Below are positions 13,332 to 20,747 of a stretch of 20,747 nucleotides of DNA, piece after piece. The position numbers and the translations under genes were made by a program. The first letter of the stretch is position 1, and each line of letters begins with the position of its first letter. This DNA is from a virus, in the IMG/VR virus record IMGVR_UViG_3300027782_000442, positions 1 through 20,747 of that record; one strand, written 5' to 3'. The notes beneath the pieces were generated by a model that was not told the DNA's origin, made no database searches, and saw only the letters and a program-made list of their open reading frames with translations.

Positions 13332-15308
13332 ATGCCAAGATATGCCTCATTCGGTCGGCTTGATAGTCAGCTAATTGACGATGGAGACACGGCTTTTGCC
13401 AGTCTCAATCAACGTCTTCGTCCCGACCAGCTTAAAGCGGGTGAAGTTGCCGTAAGCCAAAATGGGCGGATGGACGTAGATGGCTCTTGGCAGACGCGAA
13501 AGGGCTATCGGAACGTCTTTGCAAACATTGGCGTTGGCGCGGGAGGATTGGTGATTCCATTCGTCTTAACCACTTCTCCAGCACCCGCAATAAACGACTT
13601 GGCGGTAGTTGCCATTTACGGAACCTGTCTCTACTCGGATCAGTCTGCTGCCAACACTGAATACATCGTGTTGGCTACGGCGACAAAGGCAATCCTTGTA
13701 AAGACAAGCGATACATCTGTCTCTTACACCATAACCTATCCAGCTAGCAATACCGTTGAATCAACGTGCGAGGTTATTCAGTCGTTCAACTATCTGTTCA
13801 TATTCCGAGATGGAAAAGTGGCGTTTCAATGGGATGGAACTGCGCTAACCGGATCACCAGTATTTACGTTGGTTAATAATGGTACATATACGCAACCATT
13901 GGTTTATGACACAACTGGAAACACCGCAATTGTTAATGGAGTTGTAACTGTTACTGAAGCTGGACACGCAATTCTTGCTGGAGACTTGGTTATGGTTAGT
14001 GATGCTGGAAACACTGACCTAAATCCGCTAACGGAATATCGAGTATACGCTAAAACATCTGGAAACTTTTCATTTAAGGCGGATTCTAAGGATATTTCTG
14101 GGGCCACTATTTCAGTAGGCAAGCGGCAGTCAATTGGGCTTGGATTCACGCATATGCCAGCCCCTCCTTGGGCCACCTATCACCAGCGTAGGCTCTGGAT
14201 GCCTTTCAACTACTCGATGACCGGAACATCGGGTAGTCCTACGATTACGTCGCGCAATGTTAGCGATGAGCTAATTGCATCCGACATTCTGGATCAGAAC
14301 ACCTATGACCAGATTAAGAACCAGTTCAAAATGGCTTCTGGGTCTTCTGACTACATCGTTGGATTACAGGCGTTCGCAGAAGATGTGCTAGTTGTGTTTG
14401 CCCGCAACTCCATTCATTTGATTCGTGGAGTTGGTGGTGACTTGGATAATGCTAGCGTTCAAGAAGTGACGCGAGAGGTGGGCGCAGTTGCGCGTAAGTC
14501 CATCATGCAAATAGGGAATCAAATCCTGTTCCTTTCGGACAACGGGGTTTACAGCGTGGGCTTTGAGAACCTTTACAACCTACGCGGGGCGTCCGTTCCA
14601 ATGTCGGAGCCGATTAACCCAATCATGGGTAGAATCAACAAGGCATATGCGGCGAATGCCGTTGGGGTCTATCACGACAATCGCTACTACCTAGCGGTTC
14701 CGCTTGATTCATCCACGGTGAACAACGCAATCATCGTATTCAATCTCCTAAACAACGGCTGGGAGTCTCTTGATATAATCAATAACAGCCAATGGAACAT
14801 CATTGGATTCGTTCGATCTGGCGCGGGAACGGTTAATCGACTGCACACGGTGAGCAAAGAGGGTGGCATTCACATCATTGATGAAGCTGGCGACGGAGGA
14901 TCAGACGGTTACGACAATGTGTGCCTAAGTATGTCTTCCCCTCCCCTGATTAGCCAGCTAGATATTGACTCAATCCTTACGACTCGCCAATACACCTATT
15001 CGACAATGGACAGGAAGAGATTTAACTCGTATGAGCTACACGTTGAAAGTGCGGTAAATTCTGAGTCGGATGCAGACATTTCAGTGGAAGTGGAGAATCC
15101 CGATTCTAGCGTAGAACTAGGCAGCGTCTCTTCAGTGTTTGGAAGCCTCATTCCCGCCAATGAAGATGCGTCGATTCGCGGACGAATTGGTAATAGGGCT
15201 GGATATGGATCACAGTTTACGATTGCTCCAACATCAGGGCGACCCAAGATTAGGGCCGTGAAGATTACGGCTGCGCTTCAAAACGGATCAACGTCATCTG
15301 TTAAATAA
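13332..15308 (+). CDS. Large head-completion/tail protein, gp10-like beta-propeller candidate
   Basis: The 658-residue product begins with the pattern of this phage group (LNQRLRPDQLKAGEVAVSQN then GRMDVDGSWQTRKGYRNV). Repeated beta blades follow (YLFIFRDGKVAFQWDG, VVFARNSIHLIRGVGGDLDN, GNQILFLSDNGVYSVGFENL). Similar proteins (P22 gp10-type stabilisation or tube-B-like) close the portal channel after packaging. At about residues 210-250 there is an inserted beta module (AGHAILAGDLVMVSDAGN then YRVYAKTSGNFSFKAD), related in style to one in the next protein. The C-terminal third is also beta-rich. The broad structural call is safe; the exact name is inferred. Confidence 0.6.
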   Translation: MPRYASFGRLDSQLIDDGDTAFASLNQRLRPDQLKAGEVAVSQNGRMDVDGSWQTRKGYRNVFANIGVGAGGLVIPFVLTTSPAPAINDLAVVAIYGTCLYSDQSAANTEYIVLATATKAILVKTSDTSVSYTITYPASNTVESTCEVIQSFNYLFIFRDGKVAFQWDGTALTGSPVFTLVNNGTYTQPLVYDTTGNTAIVNGVVTVTEAGHAILAGDLVMVSDAGNTDLNPLTEYRVYAKTSGNFSFKADSKDISGATISVGKRQSIGLGFTHMPAPPWATYHQRRLWMPFNYSMTGTSGSPTITSRNVSDELIASDILDQNTYDQIKNQFKMASGSSDYIVGLQAFAEDVLVVFARNSIHLIRGVGGDLDNASVQEVTREVGAVARKSIMQIGNQILFLSDNGVYSVGFENLYNLRGASVPMSEPINPIMGRINKAYAANAVGVYHDNRYYLAVPLDSSTVNNAIIVFNLLNNGWESLDIINNSQWNIIGFVRSGAGTVNRLHTVSKEGGIHIIDEAGDGGSDGYDNVCLSMSSPPLISQLDIDSILTTRQYTYSTMDRKRFNSYELHVESAVNSESDADISVEVENPDSSVELGSVSSVFGSLIPANEDASIRGRIGNRAGYGSQFTIAPTSGRPKIRAVKITAALQNGSTSSVK

Positions 15309-15309
15309 A

Positions 15310-17295
15310 ATGGGGATTATCAAAAAAGGTTATACGTTTACGGACAGAAACGAGGATTGGGCTAGTAATAAAGCCACGGCAATCCGTCTGAATAAACTCA
15401 TTGATGAGTCTACTTGGGATGGAGCAATCAATTCCGATGCATTTGCTCCAGACGACGGAATAACCCCAAATAATCCAACCAGCCTATCATTCTCATCCGG
15501 TGTTGAATCAATTATTCTTAGCTGGCTTTGGACTCAGAATACCGCTCCGTTAAAGACATGGATTTACGAATCTATAAATACAACGCTTCCAACATCTACA
15601 TCATTTTTTGTCGGACAGGATCAAAAGACTTTCTTTAGAAATAATCTTGCTGCTGGTTCTATTCGATACTATTGGATAAAAGTAGAGGCTAGAAATGGTA
15701 GATTTTCATCAGTTGTTGGCCCATTGGCGGCAACCGTTGCCACTTGGCCCGTGACGGACACAATCACGGTTAATCTAGGAAAAAAGATTACCCGTTCATC
15801 CACTGCTCCAGCAAGTCCAAACGATGGGGATATTTGGATAAATACGAGTGATAATAATATTCTCTATCGTTGGGATACATCCTCATGGGTTCCATATGGA
15901 GATAAACGAGTAGATAGCATTGCCGATGAATATGTAATGATGGTTACGCCAACAGGTGCTGGTCCAAGTCAGCGCATCATGGGGTTTCGTGCAACCAATT
16001 TGGATTCAGGAAAGACGGTTAGCTCGGCAACACGATCCAGCAATGTTGTCACTATTACTACATCTTCGGCACACGGTTATTCTAACGCAGACTTGGTTAG
16101 TTTAACTGCTCTTGGATATTCTACCGTAAATCCAAACGGAAGTTATTTAATCACTGTAACAAACACTGTTACGTTTACATATATACTTCCAAGTGGAAGC
16201 GGGACTGAGGTGTATGGCATTTCAGGCGCATACGCTGCAAAAGGTACGGAGTTTGTAATTCAGGCTGATAAATTTGCGGTTATTGACTCAACTGGAGTTG
16301 GACAGATTGCACCATTTCAAGTTGTTGGCGGAACTACTTATATTAAAGATGCTTTAATAAAAGAGCTTTCAGCGGGTAAAATTACATCAGGAACGATAAC
16401 AAGCCAATCACTTACTATTTCAGATGGGTCTACCCCAAATTCCGGTATAATTCAATCTTCTGGATTTTCTGCAGGCTCTTCAGGATGGCGCATTCGCGGA
16501 ACGGGAGACGCAGAGTTCAACACGGTAACGGTTAGGAATGGAATCATTGCAACGCCAACGGTGACGGCCCCTACTATTACGGATGCCGTTTTTACCAATG
16601 CGCTTGTCATAAGTTCCACCATTGGCATTAGGCGTTCCACAAATGATGGTGTTTTGACAATTACGGGAGCATCAACAAACGGCTCTTCCAATGGAGCACA
16701 AATTGACTTGGTTGGAAACAACTTCGGGGGAACTGGCGCGGGCGGTTATCTGCTCCTGCAAGCGGGAAGCGGAACGGCATCTGAAATTAGGATGCACACC
16801 AATCTTAGTACATCCGCCAATGTTGGTGTTGAGCGAATGGTAATTGACACCTTTGGATTGGTTAATGTTGCTAGAAACCTTAGTTTTGGATCAGTCTTTA
16901 CCAAAGACTCTGGCAATCTCTGGGTTGACAGCAATCTTTCCGTTGGTAATAACGGGGCTGGTGACTCTCCTGAAAATGTAAATACATTAACTGGCGAAAT
17001 AAAGGCATCTGGATCAATTTATAGCACGGGTGCCGGTGCAACTCGCGTTGGATTTCTTGATGCAAATGCGGCATCGTCTCCAAATACATACGTTGGATTG
17101 CGTTATGATAGCGCAAATTCCAGAGCTGAGTTGAGGGCACTAAGCGGAGGAACGGCCTATCGCGATATTTCAATTGCAGAAGGAGCGCATATTATGTTTG
17201 GTGTTCACTCTGCAATTGGATTAAACCTAGTGACTGGATATATTGAAATAAAAGATAGTGCTGGAAATGTAAGGAAACTTGCTGTTGTATCTTAA
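15310..17295 (+). CDS. Tail fibre / receptor-contact protein with gpJ-like domains
   Basis: The 661-residue product begins with an anchor-like segment (KKGYTFTDRNEDWASNKATA then IRLNKLIDESTWDG), also present in the 17315 protein. A fibronectin III-like region lies at about 55-145 (LSWLWTQNTAPLKTWIYES, then YYWIKVEARNGRFSS). Next come a beta module (SSAHGYSNADLVSLTALGYS) and a lambda gpJ/DUF1983-type segment (FVIQADKFAVIDSTGVGQIA then PFQVVGGTTYIKDA). Gly/Ser/Thr repeats and a C-terminal fibre head follow. This is a likely host-recognition fibre. It begins one base after the preceding stop. Confidence 0.75.
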   Translation: MGIIKKGYTFTDRNEDWASNKATAIRLNKLIDESTWDGAINSDAFAPDDGITPNNPTSLSFSSGVESIILSWLWTQNTAPLKTWIYESINTTLPTSTSFFVGQDQKTFFRNNLAAGSIRYYWIKVEARNGRFSSVVGPLAATVATWPVTDTITVNLGKKITRSSTAPASPNDGDIWINTSDNNILYRWDTSSWVPYGDKRVDSIADEYVMMVTPTGAGPSQRIMGFRATNLDSGKTVSSATRSSNVVTITTSSAHGYSNADLVSLTALGYSTVNPNGSYLITVTNTVTFTYILPSGSGTEVYGISGAYAAKGTEFVIQADKFAVIDSTGVGQIAPFQVVGGTTYIKDALIKELSAGKITSGTITSQSLTISDGSTPNSGIIQSSGFSAGSSGWRIRGTGDAEFNTVTVRNGIIATPTVTAPTITDAVFTNALVISSTIGIRRSTNDGVLTITGASTNGSSNGAQIDLVGNNFGGTGAGGYLLLQAGSGTASEIRMHTNLSTSANVGVERMVIDTFGLVNVARNLSFGSVFTKDSGNLWVDSNLSVGNNGAGDSPENVNTLTGEIKASGSIYSTGAGATRVGFLDANAASSPNTYVGLRYDSANSRAELRALSGGTAYRDISIAEGAHIMFGVHSAIGLNLVTGYIEIKDSAGNVRKLAVVS

Positions 17296-17314
17296 TCTAA
17301 ACCAATAATAATTT

Positions 17315-17842
17315 ATGCCAATTCTATCTAAAGGACAGACGTTCGTAAACGGAGACACCGTAACCTCCACAAAGCTCAATAACCTTGTTGATAACGCTAC
17401 GTTTGCTTCTGGATGCGTTGATGGTGTCAGCACTACGCTAGTTGGCGGTCAAATCATTGTGAGGGATAGTGGGCTTCTTCCGGTAAAATTGAGCACGGGT
17501 GCGCCAACGTGGACAAGCGGAGGCAATGTTAATATGACTGGCAATGTCACCGCAGATGGCACACTTGCTACTGGCGGCAGTATTTCCTCGTCTAATTTTA
17601 TTCAATCGTTCGTTGGTTTTGAAAGCAACGGCTATCTCAATGTTGATGGAGCGTCAGCTTTTGCCGGAAATGCAACCTTTGAAGGATCAATTGTAGCCCA
17701 CGGTACATCAACGGGGCGAACTGTTCCATTGCAAACCGCATCGGCAACACCAAATGCTATTAGTTTTGGCTGGAATGCTGGAGACCTATTGGTTAAGATT
17801 GACGGAACTAATTGGAAGGTTACGCTCACATCGGTGCCTTGA
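17315..17842 (+). CDS. Second, shorter tail fibre protein
   Basis: The 175-residue product shares the N-terminal anchor of the 15310 protein: SKGQTFVNGDTVTSTKLNNL then VDNATF, with KG.TF, KLN.L and D..T in common. The rest is Gly/Ser/Thr-rich with fibre-like strands (GGNVNMTGNVTADGTLATGG, ESNGYLNVDGASAFAG, GNATFEGSIVAHGTSTG) and ends in a short beta domain. It may bind the same particle site, or partner with the first fibre. The TGA stop overlaps the next gene start in TTGA. Confidence 0.75.
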   Translation: MPILSKGQTFVNGDTVTSTKLNNLVDNATFASGCVDGVSTTLVGGQIIVRDSGLLPVKLSTGAPTWTSGGNVNMTGNVTADGTLATGGSISSSNFIQSFVGFESNGYLNVDGASAFAGNATFEGSIVAHGTSTGRTVPLQTASATPNAISFGWNAGDLLVKIDGTNWKVTLTSVP

Positions 17843-18195
17843 ACCCAATAGAAGAAGCCAAAGACTACTACAAATCCAAGGGATGGAGTTTTGAGCAGGA
17901 TTTGGGGTTCTATCTATGCCAAGGGTATGTTTTCAGCACTCCCGATAGGCTTCTTTTAGCAAAGCCAGTGAGAAAGGACGTTGGGGAGTCTGATTGGCAT
18001 CCAGAACACCCCGACTGTTGGTATGTTCATTACGCGGCGGGCAATGGCGTTTTAAGCTGGTTTGTAGCTCAAGCACCGTATAGCTTGCCATTCATGGGTT
18101 GGATGCGTAATAAGGGCAGCAATGATGGCTTTAGAGCCTATCCTACTAATCTCCTCTGTGCTAAACTAAGCCTCAAAGAATATGGCATCCGTTAA
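17839..18195 (+). CDS. Fibre-associated hypothetical protein
   Basis: The 118-residue product probably starts at TTG 17839, which overlaps the fibre stop as TTGA, the TTG analogue of ATGA coupling; a TTG at 17812 is less likely. Key segments are AKDYYKSKGWSFEQDLGFYL, DRLLLAKPVRKDV, DCWYVHYAAGNGVLSWFVAQ, and APYSLPFMGWMRNKGSN then FRAYPTNLLCAKLS. I recall similar small proteins (with a WYVH..aG and PY.LP.mgW.R pattern) beside fibre genes in short-tailed phages, but no biochemical role. It overlaps the next gene by 14 bases. Confidence 0.65.
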   Translation: MNPIEEAKDYYKSKGWSFEQDLGFYLCQGYVFSTPDRLLLAKPVRKDVGESDWHPEHPDCWYVHYAAGNGVLSWFVAQAPYSLPFMGWMRNKGSNDGFRAYPTNLLCAKLSLKEYGIR

Positions 18196-19270
18196 AACTC
18201 CAACTCCACCACCCGCACCGACCCCGATTAGCGCGGCGGATGAATATCGTAAGACGGCTGATATGATGTCTGATCCGGCGTTGCAGCAGAAGATGCTGGA
18301 CGTTGAGAAGCAGCTTCGTCCTCAATATGCTGCGCTCAATCTAGCTGACTTGCAGACCTATCAGGGCGGCTTGCTGGGCTTGCAGGAGGCCACCACCCGC
18401 CAATCTGCTGCATTGGAGCGTGAAACCATTGCTGCTCAACGTGCGGCAGACATTGGTGACGTGGAGCGTTATGGCGGGCGTGCAACGGCTGCAATGCGTG
18501 CTGCTGACCCCTATTCTACGCGCATGGCTGAGTTGAGCCAACAAGCGGCGGAAACTGCCTATGCGGCTTCTGGTCGGGTTACTCCTGAGCAGATGCGTGG
18601 GGCGCAACAGGCGGCACGGGCGGGCGGGCTTGCGCGTGGGCGCGTGGGCGATCAATCTACCATTGCTTCTGAGATTCTGGGGCGTGAGGACATCCTTGCT
18701 CGGCGTCGTGCGGAGGCTGCACAGGCTGGTCAGATGGCTTTTGGCATGAATCGGTCTATTAGTGCAGACCCATTCCAAGCCATTCTAGGGCGTCAATCTG
18801 GTGCCCTAGGCTATGGTGCTCAACAAATGGGTATGGCGCAGCAATTGGGTTCTCAGGCCATTGGGCCGCGTGCTGTGGACTACAACGCCGGATTGAACTT
18901 GGCTATGCAGAATGAGGCCAATCTTGGGCGTTACAACACGTCTATTTATGGTTCTCAGGCACAGGTTGCTGGGGCTAATGCTCAGGCTCGCGGGGCAATG
19001 ATTGGTGGTGCGTTGTCCGGTCTTGGTTCTGCTATTGGTTGCTGGGTAGCCCGCGAGGTTTACGGAGAAACCAATCCTAAATGGCGTCTGTTCCGTGAAT
19101 GGCTTGCGAACAATGCTCCAAAGTGGTTCCAAAACCTTTACAATAAGCATGGCGAGAAGTTTGCTGCTTGGATTGCAAACAAGCAACTACTCAAATCTGT
19201 CATCCGTAAATGGATGGACTCACGCATTGCAGTTGTTCTCAGCGTCAAGGGCGAATTGTCCTACAACTAA
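18182..19270 (+). CDS. Internal virion/ejection protein with C-terminal CWVAREVYG domain
   Basis: The 362-residue product has a Pro-rich start (TPTPPPAPTPISAADEY) and a long Ala/Gln-rich helical body with repeated AAQ/ARG segments (AAETAYAASGRVTPEQMRGA, then QQAARAGGLARGRVGD). A Gly/Ala hydrophobic stretch follows (MIGGALSGLGSAIG, about 276-289). The C-terminal domain is CWVAREVYGETNPKWRLFRE then NNAPKWFQNLYNKHGEKFAA. This ending, beginning with Cys-hydrophobic-x-A/R...YG and ending near a basic WMDSRI, resembles CFI-box-like endings and is shared by many phage internal proteins. It is probably packaged in the head and ejected into the cell. It is followed after five bases by the next ejection-type gene. 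Confidence 0.7.
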   Translation: MASVKTPTPPPAPTPISAADEYRKTADMMSDPALQQKMLDVEKQLRPQYAALNLADLQTYQGGLLGLQEATTRQSAALERETIAAQRAADIGDVERYGGRATAAMRAADPYSTRMAELSQQAAETAYAASGRVTPEQMRGAQQAARAGGLARGRVGDQSTIASEILGREDILARRRAEAAQAGQMAFGMNRSISADPFQAILGRQSGALGYGAQQMGMAQQLGSQAIGPRAVDYNAGLNLAMQNEANLGRYNTSIYGSQAQVAGANAQARGAMIGGALSGLGSAIGCWVAREVYGETNPKWRLFREWLANNAPKWFQNLYNKHGEKFAAWIANKQLLKSVIRKWMDSRIAVVLSVKGELSYN

Positions 19271-19275
19271 CTATC

Positions 19276-20631
19276 ATGGCTATTGCAACTGGCAGTCAAA
19301 TTAGACCTGAACTATCGGCTGTTGATTACACGCCGTTCTTGCAAGCGTCTGGACAAGCTGCTCAGATGCAGGCTCAGGGAATCACGTCTGCCGTTGGTGG
19401 AGCCTTGAAGGGCTTTGAAAGCTATCTTCAGAATAAAGAGAAGGATAAACAATATCTTGGCATCATTAAAGCTGCCGATACGCTAACAAAAGGATTTGAG
19501 CCAATTCTTGAAAAGGTAGACCCGCGCATTGCAACCGCATTGAGTGATTTGCGTTCTCGGATTACCGATCCTAATATTTCTACTGCTGAACGAGCATCTG
19601 CTGCTCAATCGTTCATGGCACAAGCTCCATCATTGCTTAATGCTGGCGTTAAAATGCTAGATACGCAAACCGTTGTTGACGCAAGAACAGCGCAACTTCA
19701 GGAGCGGCGTGATGCTCTTGCTGAAAAGAACATGATTGCGGCTGCTTCAAAAAATGTCGCACTAGGAAAAGAAGCGGGATTTAATTTAACACCAGATCAA
19801 GAAAGCGCGGTAACTATTGGTGCTGCTAAATTAATGAAAGAGGGTAAAACAACTGAACGAGTAGACAAAATTATTAATGGAAGAACCGTTCCCGTTGAAG
19901 TAACTACTAATTTAATTACTGGAAAAGTTTCTGAATCTGTAATTAGGGAGCCGTTCCAGAGTCCAGAAGACATAGCTAAGGGGGAAAGCAAAAAAGAATA
20001 TATTAAAGCGGGTGCCGAAACCCTTAAGAAACTAGATTCTGATCTTGAACAGGCAAGGACTCAAACTGAATTTGCCAATCAATTATCTGATGCAATCGAA
20101 TCCGGTGCAACTACGGGAGCATTTGCTTCGGTTTCTGGTGGCGTAAAAAACCTATTGGAATCTATTTTTGGAGGAGACTATGGTGCTTCAACTCAACGTC
20201 TTTTTGAGAAGGGCGCAAAGGGTTTGACGATGACTCAGATTAGGGCTATGTGGAAGGGTCTTGGCACAATGTCTGATACTGACTTAAAGGAAGGTATTAA
20301 AACCTACGGACTAATCAATGACCCTAAGAAGGCTCTTCAGTATTACATCGAGTCGGCAAAAGTAAATAAAGATCGACTTGAAGAAAGGAAGAAACTCTCA
20401 AAAGAGTTGATTCGTGGAGGCGCAACACAAGATGAAGTTGTAGCTAAACTTGATGATTTGATTTTGAGTGAAAGACCCATTTCTGAAATTGTTAAAGAAC
20501 AGCTTGGGCTGAACGCAAAGACCGACATTCCTGTTAATACAAGCACGCAATCTAATCAGCCAAAAGCAAACTTTCCGTCTCAAGAGGCTATTAGTGCGGA
20601 AATAGCAAGACGCCGTAAAGCTGGAAAATAA
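19276..20631 (+). CDS. Internal virion/ejection protein
   Basis: The 451-residue product, from ATG 19276 (context ACTATCATGG), is Ala/Gln/Lys-rich and nearly all helical (GQAAQMQAQGITSAVGGALK, then GFESYLQNKEKDKQYLGIIK). Coiled-coil-like charged segments lie at about 125-165 and 250-285. An ATG or other start at 19210 would overlap the previous gene in another frame by more than 60 bases and was rejected. The C-terminus is SQEAISAEIARRRKAGK. No enzyme motif is seen. Position and composition fit a pilot or internal core protein that is injected with DNA. Confidence 0.65.
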   Translation: MAIATGSQIRPELSAVDYTPFLQASGQAAQMQAQGITSAVGGALKGFESYLQNKEKDKQYLGIIKAADTLTKGFEPILEKVDPRIATALSDLRSRITDPNISTAERASAAQSFMAQAPSLLNAGVKMLDTQTVVDARTAQLQERRDALAEKNMIAAASKNVALGKEAGFNLTPDQESAVTIGAAKLMKEGKTTERVDKIINGRTVPVEVTTNLITGKVSESVIREPFQSPEDIAKGESKKEYIKAGAETLKKLDSDLEQARTQTEFANQLSDAIESGATTGAFASVSGGVKNLLESIFGGDYGASTQRLFEKGAKGLTMTQIRAMWKGLGTMSDTDLKEGIKTYGLINDPKKALQYYIESAKVNKDRLEERKKLSKELIRGGATQDEVVAKLDDLILSERPISEIVKEQLGLNAKTDIPVNTSTQSNQPKANFPSQEAISAEIARRRKAGK

Positions 20632-20640
20632 TATCAAATC

Positions 20641-20747
20641 ATGGCTATTGATCTAACGAAACTTAGCAATGAAGAACTTGTTGCACTTCAGTCGGGGGAT
20701 TTGAGCAAACTATCCGACGAAACGCTTAAGTTAATTGATGGTGGGTC
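20641..20747 (+). CDS. N-terminus of a further internal virion protein (cut by window end)
   Basis: The first 35 codons read MAIDLTKLSNEELVALQSGD then LSKLSDETLKLIDGG and the ORF runs off the window. The LS.eEL.aL..GdLs.LS...L.l. pattern is one often seen at the start of large internal virion proteins of short-tailed phages, including gp16-type and transglycosylase-bearing ones. The start is nine bases after the previous stop. The function beyond that is not visible. Confidence 0.5.
   Translation, partial: MAIDLTKLSNEELVALQSGDLSKLSDETLKLIDGG

Noticed and set aside
1-20747. tRNA or rRNA genes
   Set aside because: No cloverleaf with a TTCRA loop and no rRNA-like stretch was spotted by eye; intergenic spaces are mostly too short.

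Overview
The window is the packaging and virion-structure half of a double-stranded DNA tailed phage (or prophage). All apparent structural genes lie on the + strand. The gene set is terminase small and large subunits, portal, scaffold, an SU10/DUF5309-like coat protein, adaptor- and gp10-like completion proteins, fibres and large internal virion proteins. No tape measure, tail tube or sheath gene is visible, so a short-tailed (podovirus-like, P22-type layout) particle is the best reading. The host cannot be named. Most start codons lack a Shine-Dalgarno sequence, which points to a host that tolerates SD-independent initiation (Bacteroidota and Cyanobacteria are examples). GC content is roughly balanced by eye.

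Layout: 1-407 has no gene, but holds a 33-bp tandem AT repeat, long G runs and several inverted repeats, and could be a packaging or control region. 408-3505 encodes terS and terL. 3505-4003 has two small genes and 4008-6098 the portal. 6099-6289 is non-coding with a C5/G5 hairpin. 6290-8671 holds a small gene, the scaffold and the coat protein, followed by a strong terminator. 8725-11285 has a small gene, an adaptor-like protein, two small virion-type proteins and a fibre. 11349-13313 is a run of small genes that includes a holin candidate. 13332-15308 is a large gp10-like protein. 15310-18195 has two fibres sharing an N-terminal anchor and a small associated protein. 18182 to the end holds internal virion (ejection) proteins, the last one cut by the window edge.

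The most remarkable feature is inside terL. A complete 322-residue intein interrupts the Walker A motif (GGNR | SGKT). It carries no recognisable endonuclease in its own frame. Instead, an HNH endonuclease gene with an N-terminal helix-turn-helix lies on the OPPOSITE strand (1991 to 1251), wholly inside the intein. It appears to be a self-contained antisense transcription unit. A perfect TTGACA and an extended -10-like element precede it, and an in-frame stop three codons upstream fixes its start. A 12-bp perfect hairpin with a T-rich tail in the antisense direction lies 21 bases after its stop. Promoter, endonuclease and terminator all sit in DNA that must also stay open in the sense frame so that TerL can be made and spliced. 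This would uncouple endonuclease expression from late terminase expression.

Other points of interest are three extended -10-like sites very close to start codons, one of them inside the loop of the coat-gene terminator. There is also a mobile-looking beta module in the adaptor protein, and an internally duplicated small protein at 10151-10471.
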